Of a stretch of DNA of 64,000 nt, positions 42,563 through 52,529 are shown one piece after another. This stretch comes from Eubacterium sp. 1001713B170207_170306_E7. Its GTDB lineage: Bacteria > Bacillota > Clostridia > Eubacteriales > Eubacteriaceae. The stretch is from the NCBI RefSeq assembly GCF_015547515.1, contig NZ_JADMVE010000004.1, forward strand, positions 1 to 64,000, in the 5' to 3' direction. A model generated the notes under the pieces. It ran no database searches and had not been told where the DNA came from. It was given only the letters and a program-made list of their open reading frames with translations. The first letter of the stretch is position 1. Each line of letters begins with the position of its first letter. The translations under genes and the position numbers were made by a program.

Positions 42563-45062
42563 AGTTAAGAATAAAAAAGCCATCAACCGGATTGCCCTTA
42601 AGAGCTTTAAGGCCAATAGGCTGCGCAACCTTATCGCCATCGTGGCCATCTCCCTGACCACCATTTTGTTCACCACGCTTTTTACCATGGGGACCGGCGT
42701 GGTGGAAACCTTCCAGCAGCAGACTATCCGCCAGGCCGGCGGCGACGGCCATGCGGTTTTAAAATACCTGAGCGACGCACAGTTCGATAAAATCAAAAAC
42801 CACCCTCTGATAAAGGCCATCAGCTATGACCGCCTGATGGCCGATTCAGTGGACAACCCCGAGCTGCTGAAGCGGCGCACCGAGCTGTGGTATAAGGACG
42901 ACACAGGTCTGGAATTCGCCAATATCCACCTGACCGACGGGCACAAGCCCAAATCCGCCAACGAGATCATAGCCGACACCAAAACCCTCGACATGCTGGG
43001 CCTGCCCCACACGGTTGGCACGACCGTGCCCCTGACTTACACCATAGGCGGCCAGGTCTTTACCCGGGACTTTACCCTCTCTGGCTGCTGGGAAAGCGAT
43101 CCGGTTTTCAATGTCGGGCAGATTTATGTCTCGCCGGCTTTTGTCTCTGAAAACGCCGAAGCGCTCAACCAGGCCGATCCCTCCTCTGGACAGATGGCCG
43201 GTGTGGTCAACGCCTATATCCTGTTTAACAACAGCTTCAATCTCGATGGCAAGCTGCACCAGGTCATCACGGAGAGCGGCTTTAACGACACAGACACTCA
43301 CGCGCCTGACTACATTGCCTCAAACGTAAACTGGGCGTACCTGTCCTCAAATTTCTCTCTGAGCCCATCCACTATTCTGGCCGCTGCGGCTGCCGTGATT
43401 CTCATTGTTTTCACCGGATATCTGATTATTTACAATATTTTTCAGATATCTGTGATCCGGGACATCCGCTTTTACGGTCTTTTAAAAACCATTGGCACCA
43501 CCGGACGGCAAATCCGGCATATTCTCAACCGCCAGGCCGTAATGCTCTCAGCCGTCGGTATTCCCATTGGGCTGGTCATCGGCTTTTTAACCGGAAAATC
43601 GCTGACGCCGGTTCTCTTATCGGCCACGAATTACAGCGCTGACAACGGTGTGTACGTGTCGCTGAACCCGCTGATTTTTATGGGAGCGGCCCTTTTCGCC
43701 ATTGTGACGGTCTTTATCAGCACGCGCAAGCCGGGACGCGTTGCCGCCAGTGTGTCGCCCATCGAGGCGGTGCGCTACACCGAGGGCGGCCAGGAACGTA
43801 AAAAACAGAAAAAATCAACAGACGGCGGCAAGCTTTACCGCATGGCGCTCTCCAACCTTGGCCGCAGCCGCGGCAGAACACTCCTGGTGATCCTCTCCCT
43901 GTCGCTGAGCCTCGTCCTGCTGAACACGGTATTCACCCTGTCCCGGGGCCTGGATATGGAAAAATACGTGAGTCGCTGGGCCAACACAGATTTTGTCATC
44001 GCCCATGCCGATTACTTTAATTATGACTTTACCGGGCCCGAGAACGCGCTGTCCGAAAGCTTTATCCAGTCGGTGGAGGCTCAGCCCGGCTTTGAAGGAG
44101 GCGGCCGTGTGCTGGGTGGAAAAAGCCAGAACATTAAAATGGACGCCCCGTCCGGGCAGACGCTGTACAGCCAGAACGGTGAACAGGTCTTTGCCTCCGT
44201 CTACGGCCTGGATACTTTTGTGATGGACAAGCTCACCCTGGTGGAGGGAACCGCCGACGCTCAGAAGCTCGCCTCCGGCGGCTATATCATCGCTGCCTAC
44301 GAATGCGACGATTACGGCGTTCCCTATCCTGATACTGCGCCCTTCAGCCTTGGCCAGTCCGTTACCCTGTACGATAAAAACGGTGTTTCGCATAACTATG
44401 AGGTGCTGGCAAAAGCCAAAGTTAACCTGAGCGTGGCATCGGACCGGAGCAGCTGGGGCTACAGCTTTTATCTGCCGTCCGAGGTGTACGCAGGCCTTGA
44501 CCCAGACCAGCCTCTGATGGAGTATACCTTTGATGTGTCGGACAGCCAGGAGGGCGCGATGGAGACCTTTCTGAAGCGTTATACTGAAACGGAAGAGCCC
44601 ACCATGGACTACGAATCCCGTGAGCTCATTATCAACGAATTTGAAAGTCTGCGTCAGATCGTTCTGATCGTCGGCGGTATCCTGACTGTGATCATCGGCC
44701 TCATTGGCGTTCTGAACTTTGTCAATTCCATTCTGACCAGCATCATCACCAGACGGCGCGAGTTCGCCATGCTCCAGAGCATTGGCATGACCGGAAAGCA
44801 GCTGACCAAAATGCTCTGCCTGGAAGGACTGTACTACGCCCTGGGCACCATGCTGTTCTCCCTGATCCTTGGCGTCCTGTTCTCTGCCGTTATCCTCCGG
44901 GGGGTTACCGCGTCGCTGTGGTTTTTCTCCTACCACTTTATCATTACGCCGCTGCTCATCACCTATCCCATCCTTTTGATCCTGTCCGCGCTGGTTCCGG
45001 TTATTTCCTACCGAGGCACGGTGAAGCAAAGTGTTGTCGAGCGGCTGCGTGAGGCTGAATAA
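42555..45062 (+). CDS. FtsX-like ABC permease
   Basis: About 835 residues, starting at ATG 42555, which overlaps the ATPase end. Helix at about 25-48, a large extracellular domain (about 50-265), an FtsX domain with three helices, then a second helix, a second large extracellular region (about 475-690) and a C-terminal FtsX domain (RREFAMLQSIGMTGKQL). This is the duplicated FtsX form found in peptide-related resistance or lipoprotein-related exporters. The neighbouring two-component system suggests that it removes or senses cell-envelope agents. Confidence 0.88.
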   Translation: MLKVKNKKAINRIALKSFKANRLRNLIAIVAISLTTILFTTLFTMGTGVVETFQQQTIRQAGGDGHAVLKYLSDAQFDKIKNHPLIKAISYDRLMADSVDNPELLKRRTELWYKDDTGLEFANIHLTDGHKPKSANEIIADTKTLDMLGLPHTVGTTVPLTYTIGGQVFTRDFTLSGCWESDPVFNVGQIYVSPAFVSENAEALNQADPSSGQMAGVVNAYILFNNSFNLDGKLHQVITESGFNDTDTHAPDYIASNVNWAYLSSNFSLSPSTILAAAAAVILIVFTGYLIIYNIFQISVIRDIRFYGLLKTIGTTGRQIRHILNRQAVMLSAVGIPIGLVIGFLTGKSLTPVLLSATNYSADNGVYVSLNPLIFMGAALFAIVTVFISTRKPGRVAASVSPIEAVRYTEGGQERKKQKKSTDGGKLYRMALSNLGRSRGRTLLVILSLSLSLVLLNTVFTLSRGLDMEKYVSRWANTDFVIAHADYFNYDFTGPENALSESFIQSVEAQPGFEGGGRVLGGKSQNIKMDAPSGQTLYSQNGEQVFASVYGLDTFVMDKLTLVEGTADAQKLASGGYIIAAYECDDYGVPYPDTAPFSLGQSVTLYDKNGVSHNYEVLAKAKVNLSVASDRSSWGYSFYLPSEVYAGLDPDQPLMEYTFDVSDSQEGAMETFLKRYTETEEPTMDYESRELIINEFESLRQIVLIVGGILTVIIGLIGVLNFVNSILTSIITRRREFAMLQSIGMTGKQLTKMLCLEGLYYALGTMLFSLILGVLFSAVILRGVTASLWFFSYHFIITPLLITYPILLILSALVPVISYRGTVKQSVVERLREAE

Positions 45063-45094
45063 GATGCACCGGCTAGCGCCGGGCATCTTTTTTA
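45061..45094. terminator. Terminator between permease and DASS gene
   Basis: AGATGC / GCATCT outer stem with CCGGC / GCCGG inner stem (45062-45088), then a plus-strand T-run. It likely works for both convergent genes. Confidence 0.75.
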
Positions 45095-46474
45095 TAGTAT
45101 GACTTTACAAATAAAAGGAATCCACAGGGTCAAAACGAACGCGAGTACAATAAGTATCGGAATTCCCACTTTTCCAATATCAGACATCGCATAATAGCCT
45201 TTGGAGAAGGTCATCATCGGAACTGCTGACAGGGGTAAAATCATTGTCCAGCTTGAAAAGATGCACAAGGGTATAACAAGTACAGCTGCATTTATACCCA
45301 GCTCTGCTGCTACAATTGTAACTGGAAGCGTTGTTGAGGTAATAACTGCTGGCGCGTTGGGCAGAATAAGCTGCATAACATACATAAACGCTGCGAGCTG
45401 CAAAATTAAAATAAAGATGCTCGTATCTGATTCAATTTGGAACATTATTTCTGCAAACCATGCTGCGACACCATTCTTCAAAATCAAATTGCCAATACAC
45501 AGTACACAGCCAACCATCAGAATCACATCCCAGCTAACCTCGTCTTTAAAGTCTCTCCAATTCAGAATATCTATTCCCGGCAAAAACATTACAGCTAACC
45601 CGCAAATCGCAATAACAGTTACATTTAAACCTGTAAACCAAGAGCTGAGTATCCATAAAACCACCATTGTAAAAACAAGCACAACGACCATCTTTTCTTT
45701 CAAAGCTGGTTTCTCAACCTGTTGAAGCTCAAGAATAAAATTTTCGATTTTTATTTTTTCAATAGATGCAGGTTTAAACACTTTAATGATCAAAACCCAT
45801 GCTATGGGCAGCATAAGCAGAGCAATCGGCAAACAAATAAATATCCAGTCAACAAAGCGAATGGTAATATCAGAATACTCATTTAAAAGCTCTAATGCCA
45901 AAATATTATTTGAACTCCCAGCGGGTGTAATCACGCCGCCAATCATCCCAGCGATTGGCAAGGCTATCATAATTGCCCGGCCTGTATGTTTTTTTTCTTC
46001 TGCTGTATTGTACAGTTCTAAAAAATTAAGTGCTATTGTCATGAACATTACTGTAGCTGGGATATTCGACATAATTGAGGAAACCAATGCAGTAGCCAGC
46101 ATAATTGCCAGAATAAACAGATTTATATTGCCTCCCATCTTTTTTAATAAAAAAAGTAAAATTCTTTTTGTTGTTGGTACCTTTGAGATGGCGGCAGAAA
46201 TGCCGAAAGTTGCCAGCACAAAGAAAACCGTCGGATTTGGAAACGCAGTTAACGTCTCTTTTAGTGAAGAAATCCCCATCAAGAAGGGCAGTACCAGTAA
46301 AAAAATGCTGCTTATTCCAAGCGGAATAACCTCTGTAATCCAGAGTAGCACTGCCACGATCAATAAAACTAAAGTTTTAACGCCCAGCACTCCCAGACCC
46401 TCTGGAATTGGCACTAAAGGGTATAATATGAACACAGCCAAACAGAGAATTAATCCTATTACTCTTTTTCGCAT
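45092..46474 (-). CDS. DASS (SLC13-like) anion transporter
   Basis: About 460 residues with 11-12 hydrophobic segments and the DASS-type repeated helical core (GGVITPAGSSNNILALELLNEY in the first half, a matching segment in the second). Family members carry di- or tricarboxylates or sulfate with Na+. ATG 46474 has GGAGA before it; a longer start is less likely. It lies downstream of the O-demethylase genes but behind a terminator, so co-transcription is partial at most; it could import an aromatic acid. Confidence 0.85.
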   Translation of the reverse strand: MRKRVIGLILCLAVFILYPLVPIPEGLGVLGVKTLVLLIVAVLLWITEVIPLGISSIFLLVLPFLMGISSLKETLTAFPNPTVFFVLATFGISAAISKVPTTKRILLFLLKKMGGNINLFILAIMLATALVSSIMSNIPATVMFMTIALNFLELYNTAEEKKHTGRAIMIALPIAGMIGGVITPAGSSNNILALELLNEYSDITIRFVDWIFICLPIALLMLPIAWVLIIKVFKPASIEKIKIENFILELQQVEKPALKEKMVVVLVFTMVVLWILSSWFTGLNVTVIAICGLAVMFLPGIDILNWRDFKDEVSWDVILMVGCVLCIGNLILKNGVAAWFAEIMFQIESDTSIFILILQLAAFMYVMQLILPNAPAVITSTTLPVTIVAAELGINAAVLVIPLCIFSSWTMILPLSAVPMMTFSKGYYAMSDIGKVGIPILIVLAFVLTLWIPFICKVIL

Positions 46475-46510
46475 GTCTATTCTCCATAATTTCAAAATTT
46501 TAAATAAAAA

Positions 46511-46544
46511 AGGCTTCAGACGATACCCAAAACCGCTGAAGCCT
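46511..46544 (-). terminator. Terminator between corrinoid protein and DASS gene
   Basis: AGGCTTCAG / CTGAAGCCT arms (46511-46519, 46536-46544) with a minus-strand T-run. Confidence 0.8.
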
Positions 46545-46579
46545 CTGAAAATTATTTAGAAGGGATTGCCATTATTCAT

Positions 46580-47206
46580 TCAACTATAAACTTCATTGCA
46601 AAATTCAACTCCGGCCATTGCCTGTGTTGCGAACGCATCCGCACCAGTAAATTCCCTGACGGTTTCCGTACAGATTGTTCCCCCAATAATCACTTTGACG
46701 CGATCTCTCACGCCAGCTTCTTTTAGTGCATCAATAACATTCTTCATTTCGGGATAAGTCGTGTTAAGCAGCGCACTTAAGCCCAATACTTTTGTCTCTG
46801 TATCCTTTACTGCATCCACAAAATCATCGATGGACACATCAATTCCCAGATCAATAACTTCAAATCCAGAGCTTCTCAACAGGCTAATGACAATGTTTTT
46901 TCCAACATCATGAATATCGCCGTGAACAGTTCCTATTACTACTTTTCCTTTATTGCTCTGACCTTTTCCTGAGGCCTCTAATAAGGGGGTTAGCTTATTC
47001 ATGATTGATTCCATTATTTCCACAGAGAACATCAGCTCGCCAAGATAGTAAGTCTCTTCTCCAAAAAGATCTCCCACCATTACAAGCCCTTCATTGGCTT
47101 CAGCCACAATATCTAATGGCAATTTACCTTCTGCAATTTCCTCATCGACAATCTGCAATGCTAATTCGTCTTCAAGATCTCTGATTGCTTCTGCTAATTT
47201 GCTCAT
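46580..47206 (-). CDS. Methyl-accepting corrinoid protein (O-demethylase component)
   Basis: A 208-residue protein. An N-terminal four-helix cap (about 1-88) precedes a Rossmann-type cobalamin domain with the motif DIHDVGKN (DxHxxG; His is the lower cobalt ligand), SALLNTTYPEM and GGTICTETV. It is 15 bp after the URO-D-type methyltransferase and takes the methyl group from it, as MtvC/OdmA-like proteins do, then hands it to tetrahydrofolate through a separate methyltransferase that is not in this window. Confidence 0.92.
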   Translation of the reverse strand: MSKLAEAIRDLEDELALQIVDEEIAEGKLPLDIVAEANEGLVMVGDLFGEETYYLGELMFSVEIMESIMNKLTPLLEASGKGQSNKGKVVIGTVHGDIHDVGKNIVISLLRSSGFEVIDLGIDVSIDDFVDAVKDTETKVLGLSALLNTTYPEMKNVIDALKEAGVRDRVKVIIGGTICTETVREFTGADAFATQAMAGVEFCNEVYS

Positions 47207-47221
47207 AATTATTTATCCTCC

Positions 47222-48595
47222 TTATAATCTAATAATCCAGGAATAGGCCATACGTTCTAACTTATTCCAATTATTTTCTATCAATGCTTCATCACCGGTT
47301 ATATTCCATCCGTGTTCATCTCTGTACTCTTTCCAAGGCGTAACGACATTTTTAATCGGAGGAATCGTGAGTTTTTTGTCCTGTTGATAGGCCTCTTCCG
47401 GCATTGGAGCTGGTCCATCACTATAGCGCCCATACTCATTTACCGCATCAATAAGCGCCTGGAAATTTTCAGGTTTGCAATCTTCTGGAATATGCCCACC
47501 CCCCTGTGGTATCCATCCGCCATCTTTTCCAATGGTTTCACAGAGCAGCTTAACCCTTTCTTTGATATCATCTGGCGTTCCTAAAATCATCATATCGGTT
47601 GGTATTCCTCCAGAGATACAGTTCTTATAGCCAAAAGCCTCTTTGGCCTTAAAAATATCCGCCTCATTATCAACGTCAAATAAGATTGTCCCTTTTGGAA
47701 AATCCGCTAGATGATCCCAATGCGGTTCCCAGTTACCTTCAAGGAATATCCTAAAAGTATATCCAGCATCAATCATGGTCATAATACCTTTATAGAAGGT
47801 AGGCCAGTAAAATTTATCAAATTGCTTCGGTGACATAAAGCATGGCTTATGTGTTGCGATAAAAATCGGCATCTGTTTTTTCGGGTCAACCAGAGCGGCA
47901 CAATTATTCAAATTGATTTCCATTAATTTTTCACACGCGGCTACAATCTCATCCTGCTTTTTAAACATATCCCGCATAATTCCGCGAAGACCGCGATAAT
48001 TGTCTGAAAGCATGTCGAAAGGCGCTGTTAGTTGGCTTTGAGTTGTCCCAGGAAAACCATATTCATATTTCAATTTCGCTGCCCGGTCTTTATTGATAGC
48101 TCCTGTAATTCCCTGTAAAAACCCAGATTTTAGAAAGGCCATATAGGAACGGATCGATCCTTTTTCTTTAAACTCTCCAAAAATTCTGGGAAAGTAGATC
48201 TCCATTTTATATTTAATTGGATCCTCAATGAACTGTTCATACTCATCCTCCTTCATCCAGTCGGATTCCACAAACTGTTGTAAGGAATTCGGATCGATTT
48301 CTCTTCCCGGTACGCGGTATAACTGGTAATCTAAAACATCCCAGGTTGGTGCATAGGCAATATTGCTTCTGAAAGTATCAATTTCAGGATATTTTTCAGC
48401 AAACTTAAATTCACAATCTGCCCACTTCTCCGGATCATACAGTATTTCCTGAAAATTATAGCCTGAGTTTTTTTCAGCATAATAGCAGGTGTTAAAAGCC
48501 AGTGGCACTCGGTCAACCGGCTGCATACGGATTGCCGCCATGTATCTCCCCAGTCTTCTGTTATAGGCAGCCTCTACTTCTTTTGACTTAAACAT
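47222..48595 (-). CDS. URO-D family methyltransferase (aryl O-demethylase component I)
   Basis: A 457-residue protein of the uroporphyrinogen-decarboxylase-like superfamily, which in acetogens moves methyl groups from O-methyl aromatics to a corrinoid protein. Clear features are RMQPVDRVPLAFN, a mid-region GFPGTTQSQLTAPFDMLSDNYRG and the ending GGGHIPEDCKPENFQALIDAV...YG. Adjacent corrinoid protein and MFS carrier make an MtvB/OdmB-like demethylase most likely. The exact aromatic (vanillate, veratrol or other) cannot be told. Confidence 0.85.
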   Translation of the reverse strand: MFKSKEVEAAYNRRLGRYMAAIRMQPVDRVPLAFNTCYYAEKNSGYNFQEILYDPEKWADCEFKFAEKYPEIDTFRSNIAYAPTWDVLDYQLYRVPGREIDPNSLQQFVESDWMKEDEYEQFIEDPIKYKMEIYFPRIFGEFKEKGSIRSYMAFLKSGFLQGITGAINKDRAAKLKYEYGFPGTTQSQLTAPFDMLSDNYRGLRGIMRDMFKKQDEIVAACEKLMEINLNNCAALVDPKKQMPIFIATHKPCFMSPKQFDKFYWPTFYKGIMTMIDAGYTFRIFLEGNWEPHWDHLADFPKGTILFDVDNEADIFKAKEAFGYKNCISGGIPTDMMILGTPDDIKERVKLLCETIGKDGGWIPQGGGHIPEDCKPENFQALIDAVNEYGRYSDGPAPMPEEAYQQDKKLTIPPIKNVVTPWKEYRDEHGWNITGDEALIENNWNKLERMAYSWIIRL

Positions 48596-48628
48596 GAAAT
48601 TTTCCTCCTTAATCTTAAATAGACATTT

Positions 48629-49903
48629 TTATTTTTTCTGAATTTCTTCACTTGTCTTTCCATAGGTTTCTTTCATACAAGCAGCTGAAACCGCAGCGAC
48701 AAAATATGATCCCGCAATAACCATTAACACCGCGAAAAAGCTACCACCTGCAATATCAAGAATTAAGCCGAGTAAAGCCGGAAATAAGACAGATCCCAAT
48801 TGGCATAGAGCATTATAAATCCCCATTACAGTTCCTGCAAAGGGACCCTTTGCTGTCTCGGTCGCCATTGTATTTACAGGATTCCCCAAACCAGATGAGA
48901 ACAGTCCATAAAGCAGCATAATAACCCAGAGAATGGCTGTATCTTTGAATTGGGTCAGACAGACAACCGTAATACAAGTGATAACCCCACAAAGAATCGC
49001 TACTTTTTTACGTGATTTTAATAAATCTGACGCAACACCAGAAAGTGTTCCACTAAACAGTTTCATTGCTGAAGATGCCGCAAAAATGCCACCCGCAGCT
49101 GCCAGTGTAAAACCCTGTGTATCGACAAAGAACTTCATTATCCACGTCGTAAAGCCATTATTGGCACCAATGGCTAAAAACTGGGCAAGTGTGGCTAAAA
49201 TCAGCGTCCGTGTCGTTAAAATCCGAACAGCTCCTTGGCGGTCTTTCTGTTTTTCCTCGGCTGTTTTCTGTTTGCCCGCTCCCGATGCTTTTGCTACGCC
49301 TCTTTCTTTTGCAAAGATAAAGAACAGAACAGCGATGACCAAAGCAATAATGCCACCGTAAGTAAAGGCCATCTGCCAGCCCTGGCCAGTTATAACATTT
49401 GGAAACACACCGGATGCAATCACATTCCCCAGCGCGGGGCCTGTCATAATGAACCCCATCGCCGTCGCTCTCCGTTTGTCATCAAACCAGCCTAAATTCA
49501 TTTTTGCGCATCCTGAGAACAACGGTCCGCTTGCCATTCCTGCTAATACCCTTAATGTAAATAAAATAATGTAGCTTCTTGAAAAGGGAATGGCCAAAGT
49601 AAATACTGCTGTCAGTAGCGAAGACACCGCTAAGGATTTTCGTGGTCCAAATTTATCTACAAAGAATCCTGAGAAAAAATTCATTGCAACATAGCCAACA
49701 TAGTACGCTGTTACTAAACCTCCTGCCTGAGTCATGGATATTCCCAAATCTGGAGCCGCTACCGGAATGGCAGTACTCCAAATATTTCTGGATATAAATG
49801 AAACAGCATAGGTACACAGGCAAAGCAACGCAACAACCCAACTATACCAACCAATTTTTTCCTGCTTGTTTTGGCCGTTTGAATTAATTTCTTGGTTTGT
49901 CAT
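48629..49903 (-). CDS. MFS transporter of the O-demethylase operon
   Basis: A 424-residue, 12-helix MFS protein with a charged loop after helix 6 (VAKASGAGKQKTAEEKQKDR). NFFSGFFVDKFGPRKS is the loop motif. It is the first gene of the operon with methyltransferase and corrinoid protein, so uptake of a methoxylated aromatic acid is the natural inference. GGGG ribosome site before ATG 49903. Confidence 0.85.
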   Translation of the reverse strand: MTNQEINSNGQNKQEKIGWYSWVVALLCLCTYAVSFISRNIWSTAIPVAAPDLGISMTQAGGLVTAYYVGYVAMNFFSGFFVDKFGPRKSLAVSSLLTAVFTLAIPFSRSYIILFTLRVLAGMASGPLFSGCAKMNLGWFDDKRRATAMGFIMTGPALGNVIASGVFPNVITGQGWQMAFTYGGIIALVIAVLFFIFAKERGVAKASGAGKQKTAEEKQKDRQGAVRILTTRTLILATLAQFLAIGANNGFTTWIMKFFVDTQGFTLAAAGGIFAASSAMKLFSGTLSGVASDLLKSRKKVAILCGVITCITVVCLTQFKDTAILWVIMLLYGLFSSGLGNPVNTMATETAKGPFAGTVMGIYNALCQLGSVLFPALLGLILDIAGGSFFAVLMVIAGSYFVAAVSAACMKETYGKTSEEIQKK

Positions 49904-50352
49904 TTTTTTACCCCCTGTTATTCCTCCTCATAAAATGCGTTCAGGTAAGCAGCTACCTTTACCAGAACTTTTATTCAATCAGCACGTACCGCATGAATAC
50001 TTCTTGACAGATATTACTCCATATTTTTGTAATCGTGTTCTTTTTTTACAGTATAGTCTTATTTCCCGTAAATGTCAAGTATTTACTGTTATTTATCGTA
50101 TATTTTGTTTATATCTTAATTTTAATTGTATATAATGTTTTATATTTCAAAAAATAATCGTATTATTTAAAATTAATACATTATTTTTCCGTATTTTTAT
50201 TAGATAAATACCACTATATTACAAATATGAATAAGCAAAAACGATTTATAAAAAATACTACTATTTATTTTCTTTTATTTTAGTACTTTTTATTTGCCAT
50301 TATCTGTTATAATAATTCAAATAGGAAAAATATAGTAATTTAGGAGAAAACT
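49904..50352. other. AT-rich divergent regulatory region
   Basis: No gene seen. It holds the minus-strand operon promoter and the palindrome at 50068-50086. TATAAT (50308-50313) lies before the TetR gene on the plus strand but has no good -35. The rest is AT-rich, with several weak TATTT/AAATA inverted repeats. Confidence 0.7.
50050..50086 (-). promoter_or_regulatory. O-demethylase operon promoter and predicted TetR operator
   Basis: Minus-strand TTGACA (50078-50073) and TATACT (50055-50050), 17 bp apart. The -35 lies inside the palindrome GTAAAT-N7-ATTTAC (50068-50086), a likely site for the divergent TetR regulator. Confidence 0.65.
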
Positions 50353-51024
50353 ATGGCAGGGCAAAAAAAAGGAGAAATCACCAAAGCAAAGATAATTGAA
50401 AGCTCAAAAAAATTATTTTATACAAAGGGATATAATAAAACACTTATGCAAAATATTGCAGATGAAGCAGAAATAGCACTGGGAACGCTTACTTATCATT
50501 ATTCAAAAAAGGAATCAATCGCATCGACAATTCTATATCATTACATTACAAGCATCAACACCTACATTGATCTCCACTCAGAAGACAATCTCAACGCTTT
50601 CCAAACGCATTTTATCGCCAGTATTCCATACTACAAAAATTTGTTAGAAGACCCTCATTCTTCTCAGTTTTACTGTGAAGTTATAATCTCTGAATCATTA
50701 TATTCAGGAGACGTCACAGAAGATCCCCTCGCGCTTTTTTTTAAGGGAATGAAAGCCCAGTGCCTACGGGACTACCGTATTCCAAAAATGGGTTATACGC
50801 TGGAACTGGCCTCTATTTTTGAAGTGGGCGGCAGAAACCGGTTAATCAAAAAATATGTTGAAGGTAAACTCCGAAACATTTCTATTGAGAATATCGCAAA
50901 CTATTTAACATCGAATATGGGCAAATTGCTGCATATCCCAGAAAATGAAATTGCCGCCAGTCAGGATCTGGCTATACAATTTAATAACGAACATGACCTT
51001 TCACATATCCATGCCTTACTTTGA
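50353..51024 (+). CDS. TetR/AcrR regulator of the O-demethylase operon
   Basis: A 223-residue regulator. N-terminal helix-turn-helix (AKIIESSKKLFYTKGYNKTLMQNIADEA, GTLTYHYSKKESI). The divergent position and the operator over the operon's -35 make it the probable repressor that senses the aromatic substrate or its product. AGGAGA precedes ATG 50353. A bidirectional hairpin at 51032-51060 follows. Confidence 0.87.
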   Translation: MAGQKKGEITKAKIIESSKKLFYTKGYNKTLMQNIADEAEIALGTLTYHYSKKESIASTILYHYITSINTYIDLHSEDNLNAFQTHFIASIPYYKNLLEDPHSSQFYCEVIISESLYSGDVTEDPLALFFKGMKAQCLRDYRIPKMGYTLELASIFEVGGRNRLIKKYVEGKLRNISIENIANYLTSNMGKLLHIPENEIAASQDLAIQFNNEHDLSHIHALL

Positions 51025-51031
51025 CGTAAAA

Positions 51032-51063
51032 AAACTACCGTATCGAAATAACGGTAGTTTTTT
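51032..51063. terminator. Bidirectional terminator
   Basis: AAACTACCGT / ACGGTAGTTT arms (51032-51041, 51051-51060) with T-runs on both strands. Confidence 0.85.
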
Positions 51064-51070
51064 CTTTTCC

Positions 51071-52450
51071 CTATTCCTGAATCCCAGGGATCTTCGGCAG
51101 GCTGTCGAAGCCTTTCTGGAGGTCCTCATCGGTTGGGATATAGTCGTTCATCCGGCCTTCGAGATAGGCGGAATACGCGGTCATATCAAAATAGCCGGTG
51201 CCGGTCAGGCCAAAGAGGATGGTTTTGGCCTCTCCGGTTTCCTTACAGCGCAGGGCTTCGTCCATGGCGGCTCGGATCGCGTGGGCCGATTCCGGCGCGG
51301 GCAGGATGGTTTCCTTCTTGGCAAAATAGACCGCCGCCTCGAACACGCGGGTCTGCTCCACAGAGGTGGCTTCCATATACCCGTCGTGGTACAGCTTGGA
51401 CAGGATCGGGGACATTCCGTGGTAGCGCAGACCGCCCGCGTGGTTGGCGGAAGGGATAAAGCCGCTGCCCAGGGTGTACATTTTGGCCATTGGTGTGATC
51501 TTGCCTGTATCGCAGAAATCGTAGGCGTAACGGCCGCGGGTCAGCGACGGACAGGAGGCCGGCTCGACCGCGATGATTCTGGGGTCGGCCTTTCCGGTAA
51601 GCTTGTCCTGCATGAACGGGGCGATCAGGCCGCCGAGATTTGAGCCGCCGCCGGCGCAGCCAATGACAACATCAGGGTATTCTCCCAAGATTTCCATGGC
51701 CTTTTTGCTCTCAAGGCCAATGACGGACTGATGCAGCAGCACCTGATTGAGCACGGAGCCCAGCACATAGCGGCAGCCCTCGGTTTTGACCGCGGTTTCC
51801 ACCGCTTCGGAGATGGCGCAGCCCAGACTTCCGGAGGTTCCTGGATTTTCGGCCAAAATTTTGCGGCCGATGTCTGTGGTCTCGCTGGGGCTTGGCACCA
51901 CCTTTCCGTCAAAGACCTGCATAACGGCCTTTCTGAAGGGCTTCTGCTCGTAGGAGACCTTCACCATGTACACGGTCAGGGGGATGTCGAAATAGGAGCT
52001 TGCCTCTGAGAGCGCCGTGCCCCACTGTCCGGCTCCGGTCTCTGTCGTCAGGCTGGTGAGGCCCTGCTCCTTGGCGTAGTACACCTGAGCGATGGCGGAG
52101 TTCAGCTTGTGGCTGCCTGAGGTGTTGTTGCCCTCAAATTTGTAATAGATCTTCGCCGGGGTGTCCAGTGCCTTTTCCAGGTTATAGGCCCGGATCAGCG
52201 GCGACGGCCGGTAGATTCGGTACATTTCCTGAACGGGTTCTGGAATGTCGAAATAACGGGTTTCTCCGTCCATCTCCTGGTGCGCCAGCTTTTCACAAAA
52301 AACGGGATACAAATCGGACTCCGCCGCGGGCTGCATGGTGCCCGGGTTGATCAGGGGATCGGGCTGCTCCTTCATATCTGCCCGCAGATTATACCACTGT
52401 TTCGGCAGGTCCTCTTCACTCAAATAGAAACGGTAGGGTATTTTTGCCAT
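51071..52450 (-). CDS. trpB2: TrpB2-type tryptophan synthase beta-like protein
   Basis: A 459-residue PLP enzyme of the TrpB2 branch: the PLP lysine is in GSHKLNSA, a TGAGQWG motif follows, and the phosphate loop is CAGGGSNLGG. TrpB2 makes tryptophan from indole and serine, or acts as a serine deaminase, without the usual TrpA partner. No other trp gene is nearby. ATG 52450 follows AAGGAG; an extra 11 residues upstream lack a ribosome site. A T-box leader with a Trp-like specifier controls it, which supports a tryptophan role. Confidence 0.92.
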   Translation of the reverse strand: MAKIPYRFYLSEEDLPKQWYNLRADMKEQPDPLINPGTMQPAAESDLYPVFCEKLAHQEMDGETRYFDIPEPVQEMYRIYRPSPLIRAYNLEKALDTPAKIYYKFEGNNTSGSHKLNSAIAQVYYAKEQGLTSLTTETGAGQWGTALSEASSYFDIPLTVYMVKVSYEQKPFRKAVMQVFDGKVVPSPSETTDIGRKILAENPGTSGSLGCAISEAVETAVKTEGCRYVLGSVLNQVLLHQSVIGLESKKAMEILGEYPDVVIGCAGGGSNLGGLIAPFMQDKLTGKADPRIIAVEPASCPSLTRGRYAYDFCDTGKITPMAKMYTLGSGFIPSANHAGGLRYHGMSPILSKLYHDGYMEATSVEQTRVFEAAVYFAKKETILPAPESAHAIRAAMDEALRCKETGEAKTILFGLTGTGYFDMTAYSAYLEGRMNDYIPTDEDLQKGFDSLPKIPGIQE

Positions 52451-52493
52451 TGTTTTTCTCCTTCTGCTGATAAATTTGCCCAAATAATCAAAA

Positions 52494-52528
52494 AAGACTT
52501 TTGCCCCCTGCTAAGGGACAAAAGCCTG
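52494..52528 (-). terminator. T-box terminator before trpB2
   Basis: CTTTTG / CAAAAG outer arms with GTCCC / GGGGG inner pairing, followed on the minus strand by TCTTTTTT. Confidence 0.8.
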
Positions 52529-52529
52529 T

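Noticed and set aside
43815-45086. 423-codon frame on the minus strand
   Set aside because: It is fully antisense to the FtsX-like permease, has no family features, and is a result of high-GC codon bias.
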